DNA of 64,000 bases from Lucinisca nassula. Taxonomy: Eukaryota; Mollusca; Bivalvia; Lucinida; Lucinidae. The position numbers and the translations under genes were made by a program. Shown in pieces: positions 10,890 to 21,322 of the stretch; the first letter of the stretch is position 1, and every line of letters starts with the position of its first letter. The DNA lies in the NCBI GenBank assembly GCA_963580285.1, contig OY757011.1, positions 150,039,092-150,103,091 of the forward strand. The letters run 5' to 3'. Below the pieces are notes generated by a model, which worked only from the letters and a program-made list of their open reading frames with translations, was not told the DNA's origin and did not search any database.

Positions 10890-12189
10890 TGCGATTAAAA
10901 TCCCCTCGTACAAGACAACTTTGTGTGTGGAAAACACTGAAATGGCAATAGTCAAACTTGCTTGAGATATTATCACATGCAACATTTGTGTAAAATTTGT
11001 TTAATAAATGTAGGTTCTAGAGTGATGACAATGTTTCTCTAAAAAAAGCCATAGTGACCTTGACTTGAGGCCATCACCGCGAAAGTAGATCTTGCTCAAG
11101 ATATTATCATAAGCATTTTTTGTGTATAGTATTTTAAAATCTGTTAATAAATGTAGGCGGTAGAGCGATGACAAAGTTTTTCTAAAAATAGTCACAGTGA
11201 CCTTGACCTTGAGGTCATGACCTTGAAAGTCAAAGCTACTCGAAATATTATCATAAGAAACATTTGTGTTCAGTTCTATTAAAATCCATCAATAAATGTA
11301 GGCGCTAGAGCGATGACAAAAGTTTTTCTAAAAATAGCCACAGTGACCTTGACCTTGAAAGTGGAAATAGCTCGAGATATTGTCATAAGGAACATTTGTG
11401 TGAAGTTATATTGAAATCGGTGAAGAAATGTAAGCGCTAGAGCTATGACAAAGTTTTTCTAAAGTAGCCACAGTGACCTTGTTTGTTTGTTTGAATTGTT
11501 GTTTAACGTCCCCGTCAACACTGTAAAGGTAATTTTGGAGACGTTGCTTCCAATTTTGTGGGACTTTTACCCGACATTGAGATGAAATGACATCTCAAGC
11601 CCTGTCGCCCAATGAAACCAATAGGGTTTATTAGCATGGACGCGGTTGCCTTGCACCGCGGTTCCTGGACAGGCTTAGATCCTCTAAGCGGTTTACCACT
11701 ACTAGTGTGTGGGCCGGATTCAGCTCTGCGTGGAAGCATCATGCAGCCCATATATTTCTTCAAGCCCCTATGGGCGGGGGCGCCACCTTGACCTTGAAAG
11801 GGGAGATATTGTCATAAGGAACATTTGTGTGAAGTTGTATTGAAATTGGTAAAGAAATGTAGGCGCTAGAGCGATAAAAGTTTTTCTAAAAATAGCCACA
11901 GTGACCTTGACCTTGAGGTCATGACCTTGAAAGTCGGACTCCCTCGAGATATTGTCATAAGGAACATTTGTGTGAAGTTATATTGAAATCAGTGAAGAAA
12001 TATAGGTGCTAGAGCGATGATAAAGTTTTTCTAAAAATAGCCACAGTGACCTTGACATTGAGACCATGACCTTGAAAGGAACATTTGTGTGAAGTTATAT
12101 TAAAATCGGTCAAGAAATGTAGGCGCTAGAGCGATGACAAAAGTACATACGTACGTATGGGACAAATGCTGTATCACCCCTCACAACTA
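10890..12189. mobile_element. Tandem-core element inserted in the Penelope-like fragment
   Basis: Units of about 120-146 bp with AGCCACAGTGACCTTGACCT, AACATTTGTGTGAAGTTAT and GTAGGCGCTAGAGCGATGAC. Landmarks are near 11012, 11157, 11303, 11433, 11862, 12004 and 12123. A SINE interrupts it at 11482-11784. The two flanks join as one Penelope 3' region, so the array arrived as an insertion. Its exact ends are uncertain. Confidence 0.7.
11482..11784 (-). mobile_element. SINE-like element, full copy
   Basis: A 303-bp minus-strand copy with a TTGTTTGAATT-type A/C-rich tail on the left. The head, reading GGCGCCCCCGCCCATAGGGG, is on the right. It is flanked by ACCTTG at 11476-11481 and 11785-11790. 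The flank lies in a CCTTGACCTTG repeat, so the 6-bp duplication is only suggestive. No clear tRNA-type promoter boxes were recognised in the head. Confidence 0.8.
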
Positions 12190-12405
12190 TCACCCCGCGA
12201 CAGAAGAACCACCTTTGAACTGTCAGCGGAAATGAATTTCACTGGGCCGCTTTTACGTGGCCACAATCCTCGCCCTTACTTCCGTCACAATTTAGACAAA
12301 TAATTTGTTCAGTCCGCATGAAGGCCTCCTAACTCATCAGTGCAACATCTCAGTGAACACAAATAATCAACCAACCACAGAGGTGAGACAACGGTGAGGA
12401 TGTGT
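12190..12405 (-). mobile_element. Penelope-like element 3' fragment, part 2
   Basis: Continues the fragment at 10671-10889. It contains CGCGACAGAAGAA, TTTACGTGGCCACAATCCTC, AATAATTTGTTCAGTCCGCA and ACAACGGTGAGGA, as in the copies at 28110-28330 and 55200-55410. It returns to the 145-bp array at about 12405. Confidence 0.72.
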
Positions 12406-12660
12406 ACACTCTAGAAGACATATTTTAAATCCAATCTTCATGAAACTGTCAGAATATATATCTTAATGAACTTCAGACTAAAGTGGAAACTGGGTCATGT
12501 TGGGTCAAAAACTAGGTCACCAGGTCAAATCTTAGAAATACCTTTGTACACTGTAGAGGGCACATTTTAGATTGAATCTTCATGAAACTTTGTCAGAATG
12601 TTTATCTTAATAAACGTTAGACTAAAGTGGAAACTGGGTCATGCCTGTTTTATGTCAAAG

Positions 12661-12824
12661 TCAAATTTGGTCACTTAGACATTTGTATGGAAAAAAGGCA
12701 AGCCAGTGGATTTTACTGATTGCAAGGTAGCCTGTTGTTGTCACATGACCAAGATGGGCACAATGCCTGTACATGGTATAAACCACATGACCTCTGGTGA
12801 GTGTAGTGGCCCATGGGCCTCTTG
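12661..12824 (-). mobile_element. Family B-type element end
   Basis: Ends with CCTCTGGTGAGTGTAGTGGC and then CCATGGGCCTCTTG at 12811-12824. This is the same hairpin terminus as family B copy 1 at 9096. The opposite end was not identified, so the element may be truncated or may include the arrays to the left. Confidence 0.55.
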
Positions 12825-12828
12825 TTTA

Positions 12829-12986
12829 TAGAAGCCTCCGTGGTGCAGTGGTTATGCTACTAGCCTTGTAAACCTGTGGTCGCAGGATCGATCCCGGGCT
12901 TCTCCAGACTTTCAGATGAGTGTAAACCGAGGTCCCGTCTCCGTATGACCCTAGCTGTTGGTGGGACATAAAACTCAACACTCACT
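12829..12986 (+). mobile_element. tRNA-derived SINE
   Basis: The head is tRNA-like: A-box-like TGGTGCAGTGG, an anticodon-loop-like CTTGTAA and B-box-like GGATCGATCCC. A unique body follows (GAGGTCCCGTCTCCGTATGA), and the tail is CACTCACTCACTCAC. The anticodon position would read TGT (Thr-like), but identity is uncertain. It is a SINE rather than a functional tRNA because the body and simple tail continue directly. A body fragment recurs inverted at 33415-33500. Confidence 0.8.
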
Positions 12987-12989
12987 CAC

Positions 12990-13309
12990 TCACTTCCACA
13001 TTTTTTAACCTACTGACTACAAATTTGCATATGCATTCACAATTTGGTGTAGATGTGCGTAACATAAATTTCATTTGTGTTGAGTCAAGTTCTGTTTGGG
13101 AGCTTTCGTTCTAATCCCAAATTGTACCTATACTTCCGAAATGTTGTAATGATGTTACTGCTATAAAATATGTTTAAACTAAGTCAAGGTCACTGTTGCT
13201 AAAAATAGAATAGAAATCCACGACAACTATCATGTAACGCAAACTATTTTCCCATTTCTTCACCGGTTGAGTTCAAATTTTACATATTCATTCACAATGA
13301 GGTGTAGAT
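12990..13309 (+). repeat. About 150-bp array, left part
   Basis: Units contain TTCCACATTT, AAATTTTGCATATGCATTCA, CACAATGAGGTGTAGAT and GTCAAGGTCACTGTTGCT. The array is split by the DNA transposon at 13310 and resumes at 15354 with the matching continuation of the unit. Confidence 0.75.
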
Positions 13310-13413
13310 CAGGGATATTTTTGGCCCAATATTTTGATGGGCCCTAAAAATGGGCTAAAGACCCATCTCCCATTCATTTAGGTGAAAAAATCTAACTTTT
13401 GATGGGCCTTCTT

Positions 13414-15169
13414 AGCTCACCTGTCACGTAGTGATGTGGTGAGCTTTTGGGATCACTTTTTGTCTGTTGTGCGTGCGTGTGTGCGTGCGTCCATCAGTAA
13501 ACTTTTTCTTCAAATGTCATCTCCTCCTAAACCACTTATCAGATTTTGACCAAACTTCACAGGAATGATCCTTAGGTGGTCCTCTTCAAAGTTGTTCAAA
13601 TGGTTCCGGTCCTTTGCACATCTAGGTCACAGGAGCCAAAAATAATTTTTTTTCACTAAAAACTAAAAAAATCTTCTTCTAAGAAACAACAAGGCCCAGG
13701 TCTTTGATATTTGGTATGAAGCTTCATCTAGTGGACTCCTACCAAGGTTGTTCAAATTATAATGCTGGGGCCAAAAATGCCCCCGCACCAGGGCCCTTTG
13801 GTTTTACATAGGATTATATGGGAAAATCTTTAAAAATCTTCTTCTCTGAAACCACAAGGCCCAGGTCTTTGATATTTGGTATGAAGCTTCATCTAGTGGA
13901 CCCCTACCAAGATTGTTCAAATTATAGTGCTGGGGCAAAAAATGCCCCCGCTCCGGGACCCTTTGGTTTTACATAGGATTATATGGGAAAATCTTTAAAA
14001 ATCTTCTTCTCTGAAACCGCAAGGCCCAGGTCTTTGATATTTGGTATGAAGCTTCATCTAGTGGACACCTACCTAGATTGTTCAAATTATAGTACCGGAG
14101 CCAAAAATGCCGCCGCATCAGGCCCCTTTGGTTTTACATAGGATTATATGGGAAAATCTTTAAAAATATTCTTCTCTGAAACCACAAGGCCCAGGTCTTT
14201 GATATTTGGAATGAAGCTTCATCTAGTGGCCCCTAACAAGATAGTTCAAATTATAGTGCTGGGGCCAAAAATGCCCCCACTCCGTGGCTATTTTGTTTTA
14301 CATAGGCTTATACAGGGAAAATCTTTAAAAATCTTCTTCTCTGAAACGGCAAGGCCCAAGTCTTTGATATTTGGTATGAAGCTTCATATGGTGGACCTCT
14401 GCCAAGCATGTTCAAATTATATCCCTTTGGCAAAAATGCCCCCGCTCCGGGGCCCTTTTGTTTTATATAGATTTATATAGGGAAAATGGTGGCCCCCTAC
14501 CAAGATTGTTCAAATTATAGTGTTGGGGCCAAAAATGCCGCTGCTCCGGGGCTACTTTATTTTACATAGGGAAAATCTTTAAAACTCTTCTCTGAAACGG
14601 CAAGGCCCAGGTCTTTGATATTATCTAGTGGACCTCTGCCAAGATTGTTCAAATTATATAGGCTTATATAGGGAAAACCTTTAAAAATCTTCTTGTCTGA
14701 AACCAGAAGGCCCAGGTCTTTGATATTTGGTATGAAGCTTCATCTAGTGGATCGCTACCAAGTTTGTCCAAATTATAGCCATTTGGTCAAGAATGCACTA
14801 GAAACACTGATACTCAGGTGAGCGCAGCCCCCGCCCATAGGGGCTTGAAGATATATATGGGCTGCAAGATGCTTCCACGCAGAGCTGAATCCGGCCCGCA
14901 CACTAGTACTGGTAAACCGCTTAGAGGATCTAAGCCTGTCCAGGAACCGCGGTGCGAGGCGGACCGTCCATGCTAATAAACCCTATTGGTTTCATTGGGC
15001 GACAGGTCTTGAGATGTCATTTCATCTCAATGTCGGGTAAAAGTCCCACAAAGTTGGAAGCAACGTCTCCAAAATGACCTATACAGTGTTGACAGGGACG
15101 TTAAACCTCAAATCAAACAAACAAAAACAAAACTCAGGTGAGCGATTCAGGGCCCTATGGGCCCTCTTG
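13414..15169 (-). mobile_element. Helentron-like element, family A, reverse copy
   Basis: Starts TT|AGCTCACCTGTCACGTAGTG with a hairpin and a GTGCGTGCG-rich microsatellite. It then has units of the 166-bp family A core in reverse (CATCTAGTGGACCCCTACCA, TTTGGTATGAAGCTTCAT). It ends GGTGAGCGATTCAGGGCCCT, then ATGGGCCCTCTTG|TT. A SINE sits inside its terminal repeat at 14825-15131. There is no coding capacity. Confidence 0.78.
14825..15131 (+). mobile_element. SINE-like element, full copy with 13-bp duplication
   Basis: A 307-bp element from CAGCCCCCGCCCATAGGGGC to the tail AACAAACAAAAACAAA. It is flanked by perfect 13-bp direct repeats ACTCAGGTGAGCG at 14812-14824 and 15132-15144. The duplicated target is the GGTGAGC terminal repeat of the surrounding helitron-like element. 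This copy defines the family seen at 1008, 11482, 33906 and 40896. Confidence 0.9.
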
Positions 15170-15353
15170 TTAAATTTTCATGGGCCTTTGGTAAAATTGA
15201 TGGGCCCAAGAATTCTTAATACACACCTTACAGCAAAATTAACATCGAATTTGAATAGCTTATATATGGGGCCCAAACAAAAATTAAATCAGATTCAGTC
15301 TATAACTAAGTTTTCTCATGAAATGGCTCAGGCCCATCCCAGAAATATCCCTG

Positions 15354-16140
15354 GTAGATGTGTGTGACAAATTTAATATGGGTCAAGCCAAGGCCAAGGT
15401 CACTGTTACTATAAATAGAATGATATTGTGATGCGAATAACTGCCACATTTCTTCATCAATTAAGTTCAAATTTTGCATATGCATTCATAATGAGATGTA
15501 GATGTGCGTGACATAAGTTTCATATGGGTCATTTCAAGGTTACTTTTGCTAAAAACACAATAATCTTGTGATGCGAACTACTTCCACATTTCTTCACCAA
15601 CTGAATTAAAATTTTGCATTTACATTCATAATGAGATGTAGATGTGATTGACATGTCAAGGTCAAGTCACTGTTGCTAAAATATAATAATCTTGTGATGC
15701 GGACTTCTCTCTAATTTCTTTGCCGAGTTCAAATTTTGCATACGCACATAAATTTGACATGGGTCAGGTCAAAGTCACTGTTTCATTTTTTTTTTTTTTA
15801 GAATTGTGTCTTGAAAATAGCTGTACGATGAAGTATCATGTTAACAGGTCTATATCCCCATTTCAATAAAATGTGCTTAAGTGGGGGTATAGCAGCCAGA
15901 ACCTCTGACAGTTCTAGTTCTCGTGACAGAGTGGAACAATATGAGCAATATTGACAGATAATACCCAAAAATCATTTCTGTGAAATCATAAAGCAGTCCA
16001 CCTGATTTGAAGTTATTTATGCCCACGTAGGAGGGCAATAGTTTTTGCACTGTGGGTTTGTGCGTTTGTAAGACAGCACATTTTTTGTGATGCGAACTAC
16101 TTCCACATTTCTTCCAACAATTGAGCTGAAACTTTGCACA
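15354..16140 (+). repeat. About 150-bp array, right part
   Basis: Continues the array at 12990-13309. Units at about 15420, 15560 and 15690 carry CTTGTGATGCGAACTACTTC, TTGAGTTCAAATTTTGCATA and AATGAGATGTAGATGTG. Near 16020-16140 a reverse element end (TTATGCCCACGTAGGAGGGC) intrudes and one more unit follows. Confidence 0.7.
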
Positions 16141-16614
16141 TGCATTCCTTGAGGTTAAGGGATGCCTAACACAATTTTCACGTTGGTCCTATCATTTTCA
16201 AAGGAGTTACGGCCCTTTCCTCAAATTGGCTCCCACGGGGGCATTGCTCACTTATAGTGACAGCTTGTTAATGACACATCCTCTCAATGCCATGCATGCA
16301 CCTGTAAAGTTTCATAAATATATTCCTTCAGGTTTAGGAGTTATAGCCCAGACACAGTTTACTATAAGAAACTGAGTCACGGGCAGATAATTCAATAACC
16401 AAAAAAGCAAGAGTTATCTTCCTTCTTCATAACACATCGTCTATTGCCATGCAGGCACCTATAAAGTTTCATAAATATATTCCATATAGTTTGGTAGTTA
16501 TGGCCCGGACACAAAGTGGTATGGACGGACAGACGGACATACATACAAATGGATGGACAGGGGTAACACTTCATGCCCTTCTGCTATTCTTCGAATAGGC
16601 GGGGGCATAAAAAT
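16141..16614 (+). mobile_element. Tandem-core element with GGGGGCATAAAAA end
   Basis: Two diverged units (GCACCTATAAAGTTTCATAA, ATATTCC, GGTAGTTATGGCCCGGACAC), then GACGGACAGACGGACATACA. The final hairpin TTCTGCTATTCTTCGAATAG is followed by GCGGGGGCATAAAAA. It shows the microsatellite, hairpin and A-run order of the other families. The head was not located. Confidence 0.5.
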
Positions 16615-16619
16615 ACTTG

Positions 16620-17560
16620 CAGCTGATTGCATAATTAACCTTTCATGTCATACGCTACAATAGCTTCAGAAAAATCCACTGCTTTGCATTTTCCCATACA
16701 AATGGCTAAGTGACCAGATTTGACCGTTATATAAAGTGGGTCTAAGGTCACCATTTTTACAAATTTGTTAGGGCCCAAGCTTCTTATGCTACCTACCAAG
16801 TTTTATGGCCATTGGCCTTTTGGTTCCTGAGCAGATTTTTAAAAGGTTTTCACCGTATATAGGCATGGCGGCGATCACAGTTCCGTGACTCCAGTCCCAC
16901 AAACATTCATTGCCCAGAACCATACATGTAATTTTGTTTTGATCAGTACATCAGCTTTAGTGGAAAAGATAAAAATACTGAATCTGAGGCATCCAGGATA
17001 ATGGCCTTTACAATTGATAAACTTCCATTTAACTTGTCTCAAATAAAAATAGAATGAGAAAAATCAACTTTTGACCTTTTTCTCCTAAAAATAATATATG
17101 ACCAAATTTGACCTTGATATAGACTAGGTGTAGGTCACCAATTGAACAAATTTGGTAGGGACTGAGTCCCAAAATCTGCATATATGCACTAAGTGTCAAG
17201 GTATCTGTCATTTGGTTCCTGATTTTCAAAGGGCTTTACCATATATGGGCATGGCCGCCATCTTGGTTATGTGACTGCAATCATAAGATCAAATTTTCAT
17301 TCCCCCATCTCAGACAGGCTCCACATATGATATGGTTTCAATCAGAGGAAGATAAAAATACATGATCTGAGGCATTCAGGACAAACAGTAGATGACCTTG
17401 ACCTTTGGTATCAAACTACGATTCCGCTGCAACAGAACCATAAAAATCCACTTTTTTGCCTTTTCCCCGATACAAATGCCTAAGTGACCAAATTTGACCT
17501 TGCTGTAAAATGGGCCAAGGTCAACCAAAGGTCATCATTTGAATAAACTTGGTAGAGTTC
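16620..17560 (+). repeat. About 386-bp tandem repeat, 2.4 copies
   Basis: Landmark AAATCCACTGCTTTGCATTT-like sequences lie at about 16672, 17060 and 17445. CCATATATGGGCATGGCCGCC recurs with the same spacing, as does a GATCTGAGGCATYCAGGA block. No gene is visible. Confidence 0.65.
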
Positions 17561-18290
17561 CCTATTTTACCATTAGATGTCCAGCGTCGTCGTTCGTTTT
17601 CCGTCATCCATGTGTAAACTTTTCTTGTGAACACACCAGAGGCCACAGTTTTTTAATATGGATCATGTAAGATTTACGTAAAAGGTTCTGGAATATTAAT
17701 GCTTGTTTAATGCATGAGGTTGAAGTTAATGACCAACACTAAATGGAAGTGATCGACTAAAGGCTGACAACAAACATTACTGATAACACACAAAATACTG
17801 CTTGTAACTATGCAATTTCCAAGAATTTTCAATCCATCACATTGTTTATTTCTGTAAAAATGATACACATTTTATATTTTCTCTTATACAAAGACAAAAA
17901 ATATCAACAATAAGAATTCAGCATGTGAAATCAATTACCATTTGAGACTCAAATTACGAGTACTTCACCTTTTTTATTTATTTTATTTTTTTTTGAAGAT
18001 ATATGTATACTGCATTTTACACCCCTAGAAATGGCAACCTTATGGCAGCAAGTAAAGCACAGATTAATCAGGTTAACAAGTCTGTGTAATGAACAACCCT
18101 CTAAACCCCATTTTATATGGAGAAAAGTGGGGTTTACAGGGGTATACATTATTTCCTAATTTTTGCACAAAGCCATAGTTTGTTGGTACTTGTTAGAAGC
18201 ACCAACAGTCTATATTTGGACCAGAAATGAGGAAAATATAGAATTTTCACCTGAAAAATAAGCCAGCTCATGAGAAAACCTACAACAAGA
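17561..18290. other. Unassigned sequence
   Basis: No recognisable gene or element. It contains a CGTCGTCGTTCG stretch near 17590, a CTGTAAACCCCACTTTTCTC block (minus, 18110-18135), and a partial copy of the dispersed TACTTGTTAGAA hairpin near 18187. Confidence 0.35.
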
Positions 18291-19050
18291 ATTACGCCGA
18301 AGGCTATGTCGCGCCTGTGGGGGGCGCAAAGTCACTAAACCATGATATGTAGGTCAAGGTCAAACATAGATGCTTGCACAAAAGTTTACATTTTAAATGC
18401 AAGCTTGTACAAAATATCATTAATGTAGCTCTTACAGTTCTTGAGAAATAAACTTGACCATTAGGGTGAACGCCAGGGTGGTCGCAATATTTTACAAAGT
18501 CAGTGAACCATGAAATATAGGTCAAGGTCAAATATGGATGCTTGCATTTAAGTCACCATACCCAGATACAAGTTTGTACCAAGTATCATTAATGAAGCTC
18601 TTCTAGTTCTTGAGAAATAAACTTGAACCTCAGGGTGAACGCTAGGGTGGTCGCAATATTTTACAAAGTCAGTGAACCATGAAATGTGGGTCAAGGTCAA
18701 ATAGGGACGCTTGCATGTAAGTTGTCATCCCCAGATACAAGTTTGTACCAAGTATCATTAATGAAGTTCTTTTAGTTCTTGAGAAATAAACTTGAACCTC
18801 AGGGTGAACGCTAGGGTGGTCGCAATATTTTACAAACTCAGTGAACCATGAAATGTAGGTCAAGGTCAAATATGGATGCTTGCATGTAAGTTGTCATCCC
18901 TAGATGCAAGTTTGTACCAAGTATCATTAATGAAGCTCTTATAGTTCTTGAGAAATAAACTTGAACCTCAGGGTGAACGCTAGGGTGGTCGCAAATGTTG
19001 AGGCCTTGACAAACGGACGGACGGAAAACCGGGCGCCTATATCGCGGACA
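18291..19050 (+). mobile_element. 169-bp tandem-core element
   Basis: Four units with CAGTGAACCATGAAATGTAG, GGTCAAGGTCAAATA, GTATCATTAATGAAGCTCTT and GAGAAATAAACTTGAACCTC. Landmarks at 18334, 18503, 18673 and 18841 are 168-170 bp apart. It ends with ACAAACGGACGGACGGAAAA and CGCGGACAAAAAGTCTTG, the same core-then-GGAC layout as the other helitron-like families. Confidence 0.75.
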
Positions 19051-19074
19051 AAAAGTCTTGAGCGACTGGGGAAG

Positions 19075-19265
19075 ACTCAGATCAGCCTGCGCATTTGCAC
19101 AGTCTGATCAGTCTTCTCTGATCGCATGTACTTACTATAGGCTAATATCTATGTAAAGAGGCATAAGCAAAAGTTCTTTTCATAGTGGATGCGTTGGCAG
19201 ATTGATTTGAGTCTCTGCTGGCCGCAATGGTCTTATTGTAGGTTTTGTTATGCGCCGGCTCAAAT
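19075..19265. mobile_element. Possible MITE fragment
   Basis: CAGATCAGCCTGCGCATTTG and GTTTTGTTATGCGCCGGCTC resemble words at 27170-27262 (CAGATGCGCAGGCTGATCTG, TCTCACGACACGGCTC). Shared, partly palindromic blocks suggest copies of one small DNA element. The ends are not resolved. Confidence 0.35.
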
Positions 19266-19336
19266 ACTAGTTCTTGATATAAGAAAGACAACATTTCAGC
19301 GCACAGATGTGTTTTCTAAATGTGAGGATACACCTG

Positions 19337-19528
19337 GGTCCAGTTGTTCAAAGCCTCGTTAGCTTAACGACCTCGTTAGTGGTCAAATTGTTAACCATTC
19401 TAGCAAGTACAATGCCTAAAAGCTGCTCACATTTTTTTAGCAAATATATTAGTATTTTCAACATTTTGAATGATCCAAGTTTTAACGATACGTTAGCTAA
19501 TGACATCATTAGTTTTGAACAACTGGCC
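19337..19528. mobile_element. TIR MITE, about 190 bp
   Basis: Inverted ends GGTCCAGTTGTTCAAA (19337) and TTTTGAACAACTGGCC (ending 19528). The inner parts also pair loosely (CGTTAGCTTAACGA, CGTTAGCTAATGA). CCTG occurs at both outer edges (19333-19336, 19529-19532) and may be the target duplication. It lies downstream of the mrpl12 stop codon. Confidence 0.65.
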
Positions 19529-19678
19529 CCTGACCACTGAACTGGATCAGAGTATGTGTTTCTCTGTACCGTCTATTTCCTGAAGTATACAGTTGAAATT
19601 AGCTTAATTGATTACATTTTCACTGCAGTTTGCATGAATTTGTAATGAGTCTATTCTTCTTAATTTACCGTGGGCTCA

Positions 19679-19684
19679 TTTAAT
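19679..19684 (-). promoter_or_regulatory. mrpl12: Possible mrpl12 poly(A) signal ATTAAA
   Basis: On the minus strand ATTAAA occurs about 95 nt after the mrpl12 stop codon. It is the commonest variant of AATAAA. No canonical AATAAA was seen nearer. This is suggestive only. Confidence 0.4.
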
Positions 19685-19776
19685 GCGTGTCCCAAATCAC
19701 ACACACAGCGCTCTAAGTTAGACTGCATATGACTGGCACCAAATATCTTAGATTCCTCTTTGTTGTTCCTGCACAA

Positions 19777-19893
19777 TCAGTCAATTTGAGCTTTTCCTCC
19801 AGCACTTTCTAATGCTTTCAATAATGTTTCGGCTTCCTCTTTAATTACATCACTTTTAACACTCACTGGTACAGATTCAACAAATTTTTTAGC
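19777..19893 (-). CDS. mrpl12: Mitochondrial ribosomal protein L12, last coding exon
   Basis: A 117-bp exon encoding 38 residues and a TGA stop, starting AKKFVESVP and ending LESAGGKAQID. This is the second half of the L7/L12 C-terminal domain, the stalk-protein fold that recruits translation GTPases. Bacterial and mitochondrial homologues read A K x L V E S x P, then EAE..K..LE..GG. The exon starts in phase 0 after the acceptor TGTGTTTCAG and continues NLVQ from the exon at 35955-36092. The chain ends at the usual family C-terminus. The reading frame is intact, and the split matches a domain found nowhere else in the window. A transposon end lies 11 bp upstream of the exon. Confidence 0.93.
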   Translation of the reverse strand, partial: AKKFVESVPVSVKSDVIKEEAETLLKALESAGGKAQID

Positions 19894-19904
19894 CTGAAAC
19901 ACAA
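19894..19904 (-). promoter_or_regulatory. mrpl12: Splice acceptor next to a transposon end
   Basis: The minus strand reads CCCTCTTG|TTGTGTTTCAG|GCT. The helitron-like element ends at CTCTTG (19905), only 11 bp from the exon. The pyrimidine-rich stretch before AG is therefore formed partly by host bases and partly by the transposon terminus. Confidence 0.75.
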
Positions 19905-21322
19905 CAAGAGGGCCATGATGGCCCTGGATCGCTCACCTGATCCATAGAGTAACAAGTGGGCCCCGGGGAGGGCCATTATTGACCCCAAGGTTATAATGTG
20001 CATAATGTTGAGGGAGGTCTAAAAAGGTGAAGCCAAATATCAACAAAGGCTATAATTGTCCACTAGATGAAGCTCCATACCAAATATCAAAGACATGGGC
20101 CTTGCAGTTTCAGAGAAGAAGATTTTTTAAAGATTTCCCTATATAAGTCTATGTAAAACCAAAGGGTCTCGGGGCGGGGGCATTTTTGGCCCCAGGACTC
20201 TAATTTGAACAATCTTGATAGAGGTCCACTAGATGAAATTTCACACCAAATATCAAAGACCTAGGCCTTGTGGTTTCACAGAAGAAATTTTTTAAAGATT
20301 TTCCCTATATAAGTCTATGTTAAACCAAAGGGCCCTGAAGCGGGGGCATTTTTGGCCTCAGGGCTAAAATTTGAACAATCTTGGTAGAGGTCCACTAGCT
20401 GAAGCTTCATACCAAATATCAAAGACCTAGGCCTTGTGGTTTCAGAGAAGAAGATTTTTCAAGATTTTGTTTATGTAAAACCAGAGGGCCCCGGAGTGGG
20501 GGGCATTTTAAACCCCAGGGCTATAATTTGAACAATCTTGGCAGAGGTCCACAAGATGAAGCTTCATGCCAAATATCAAAGACCTGGGCCTTGCAGTTTC
20601 AGACAAGAAGATTTTTAAAGATTTTCCCTATGTAAGCCCATGTAAAACCATAGGGCCCCGGGGCGGGGGCATTTTTGGCCCCAGCACTATAATTTGAACA
20701 TTCTTGGTAGGGGTCCATTAGATGAAGCTTCATGTCAAATATCAAAGACCTGGGCCTTGCGGTTTCAGAGAAGAAAATTTTTACAGATTTTCCCTATATA
20801 AGCCAATGAAAAACCAAAGGGCCCCGGGGCGGGGGCATTTTTGACCCCAGCACTATATTTTGAACAATCTAGGAAGGGGTCCACTAGATGAAGCTTCATA
20901 CCAAAAATCAAAGATATGGGCCTTGTGGTCTCAGAGAAGAAAATTTTTGAAGATTTTCCTATATAAGCCCATGTAAAACCAAAGGGCCCTGGGGCAGGGG
21001 CATTTTTGGCCCCAGCATTATAATTTGAATAATCTTGGTAGAGGTCCACTAGATGAAGCTTGATACCAAATATCAAAGACCTGGGCCTTGCGGTTTCAGA
21101 GGAGAAGATTTTTTAAGTTTTCGGTGAAAAAATCAATTTTTGGCTCCTGTGACCTATATGTGCAACGGACCGGAACCATTTGAACAACTTTGAAAGGGGA
21201 CCACCTAAGGATCATTCCTGTGAAGTTTGGTCAAAATCCGATCAGTGGTTTAGGAGGAGATATCGTTTGAAGAAATTGTTTACGCACGGATGACAGACAA
21301 AAAGTGATCCTAATATAAAACA
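19905..21322 (+). mobile_element. Helentron-like element, family A (first head of a two-headed unit)
   Basis: The head is CAAGAGGGCCATGATGGCCC (hairpin GGGCCATGATGGCCC), then TGGATCGCTCACCTGATC. About seven 166-bp core units follow, then the conserved post-core CCGATCAGTGGTTTAGGAGG. It ends GACAAAAAGTGATCCTAATA without the ACGG microsatellite or terminal hairpin, and runs directly into another head at 21323. Confidence 0.85.

Larger units (their letters stand above)
9869..12660 (+). repeat. About 145-bp tandem array, interrupted
   Basis: Units contain CCAATCTTCATGAAACT, AACTTTAGACTAAAGTGGAA, GGGTCATGTTGGGTCAAAAA and ACCTTGTGTACACTCTAGA. Copies lie at about 9882, 10024, 10276, 10417, 10558, 12428 and 12577. 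The array is interrupted by a mini-element (10067-10200) and by a Penelope-like fragment that itself holds another array (10671-12405). Confidence 0.85.
13310..15353. mobile_element. TIR DNA transposon or MITE carrying nested elements
   Basis: Terminal inverted repeats CAGGGATATTTTTGG (13310) and CCAGAAATATCCCTG (ending 15353). They are flanked by the direct duplication GTAGAT at 13304-13309 and 15354-15359, inside one unit of the 150-bp array. Removing the helitron-like element inside (13414-15169) leaves about 290 bp. The TIR start resembles hAT-type ends, but a 6-bp duplication is shorter than the usual 8 bp, so the superfamily is unassigned. Confidence 0.7.

Noticed and set aside
12300..12345. 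CUGAUGA on the minus strand of the Penelope-like 3' region (also at 28250 and 55340) as a hammerhead
   Set aside because: The second core segment reads UGAAC rather than GAAA directly after helix II, and helix I does not pair. It is only a near match.
12829..12910. Functional tRNA-Thr gene
   Set aside because: The tRNA-like head continues directly into a SINE body and simple tail, and the stems are imperfect. The heads at 33030-33092 and 46448-46525 were rejected for the same reason.
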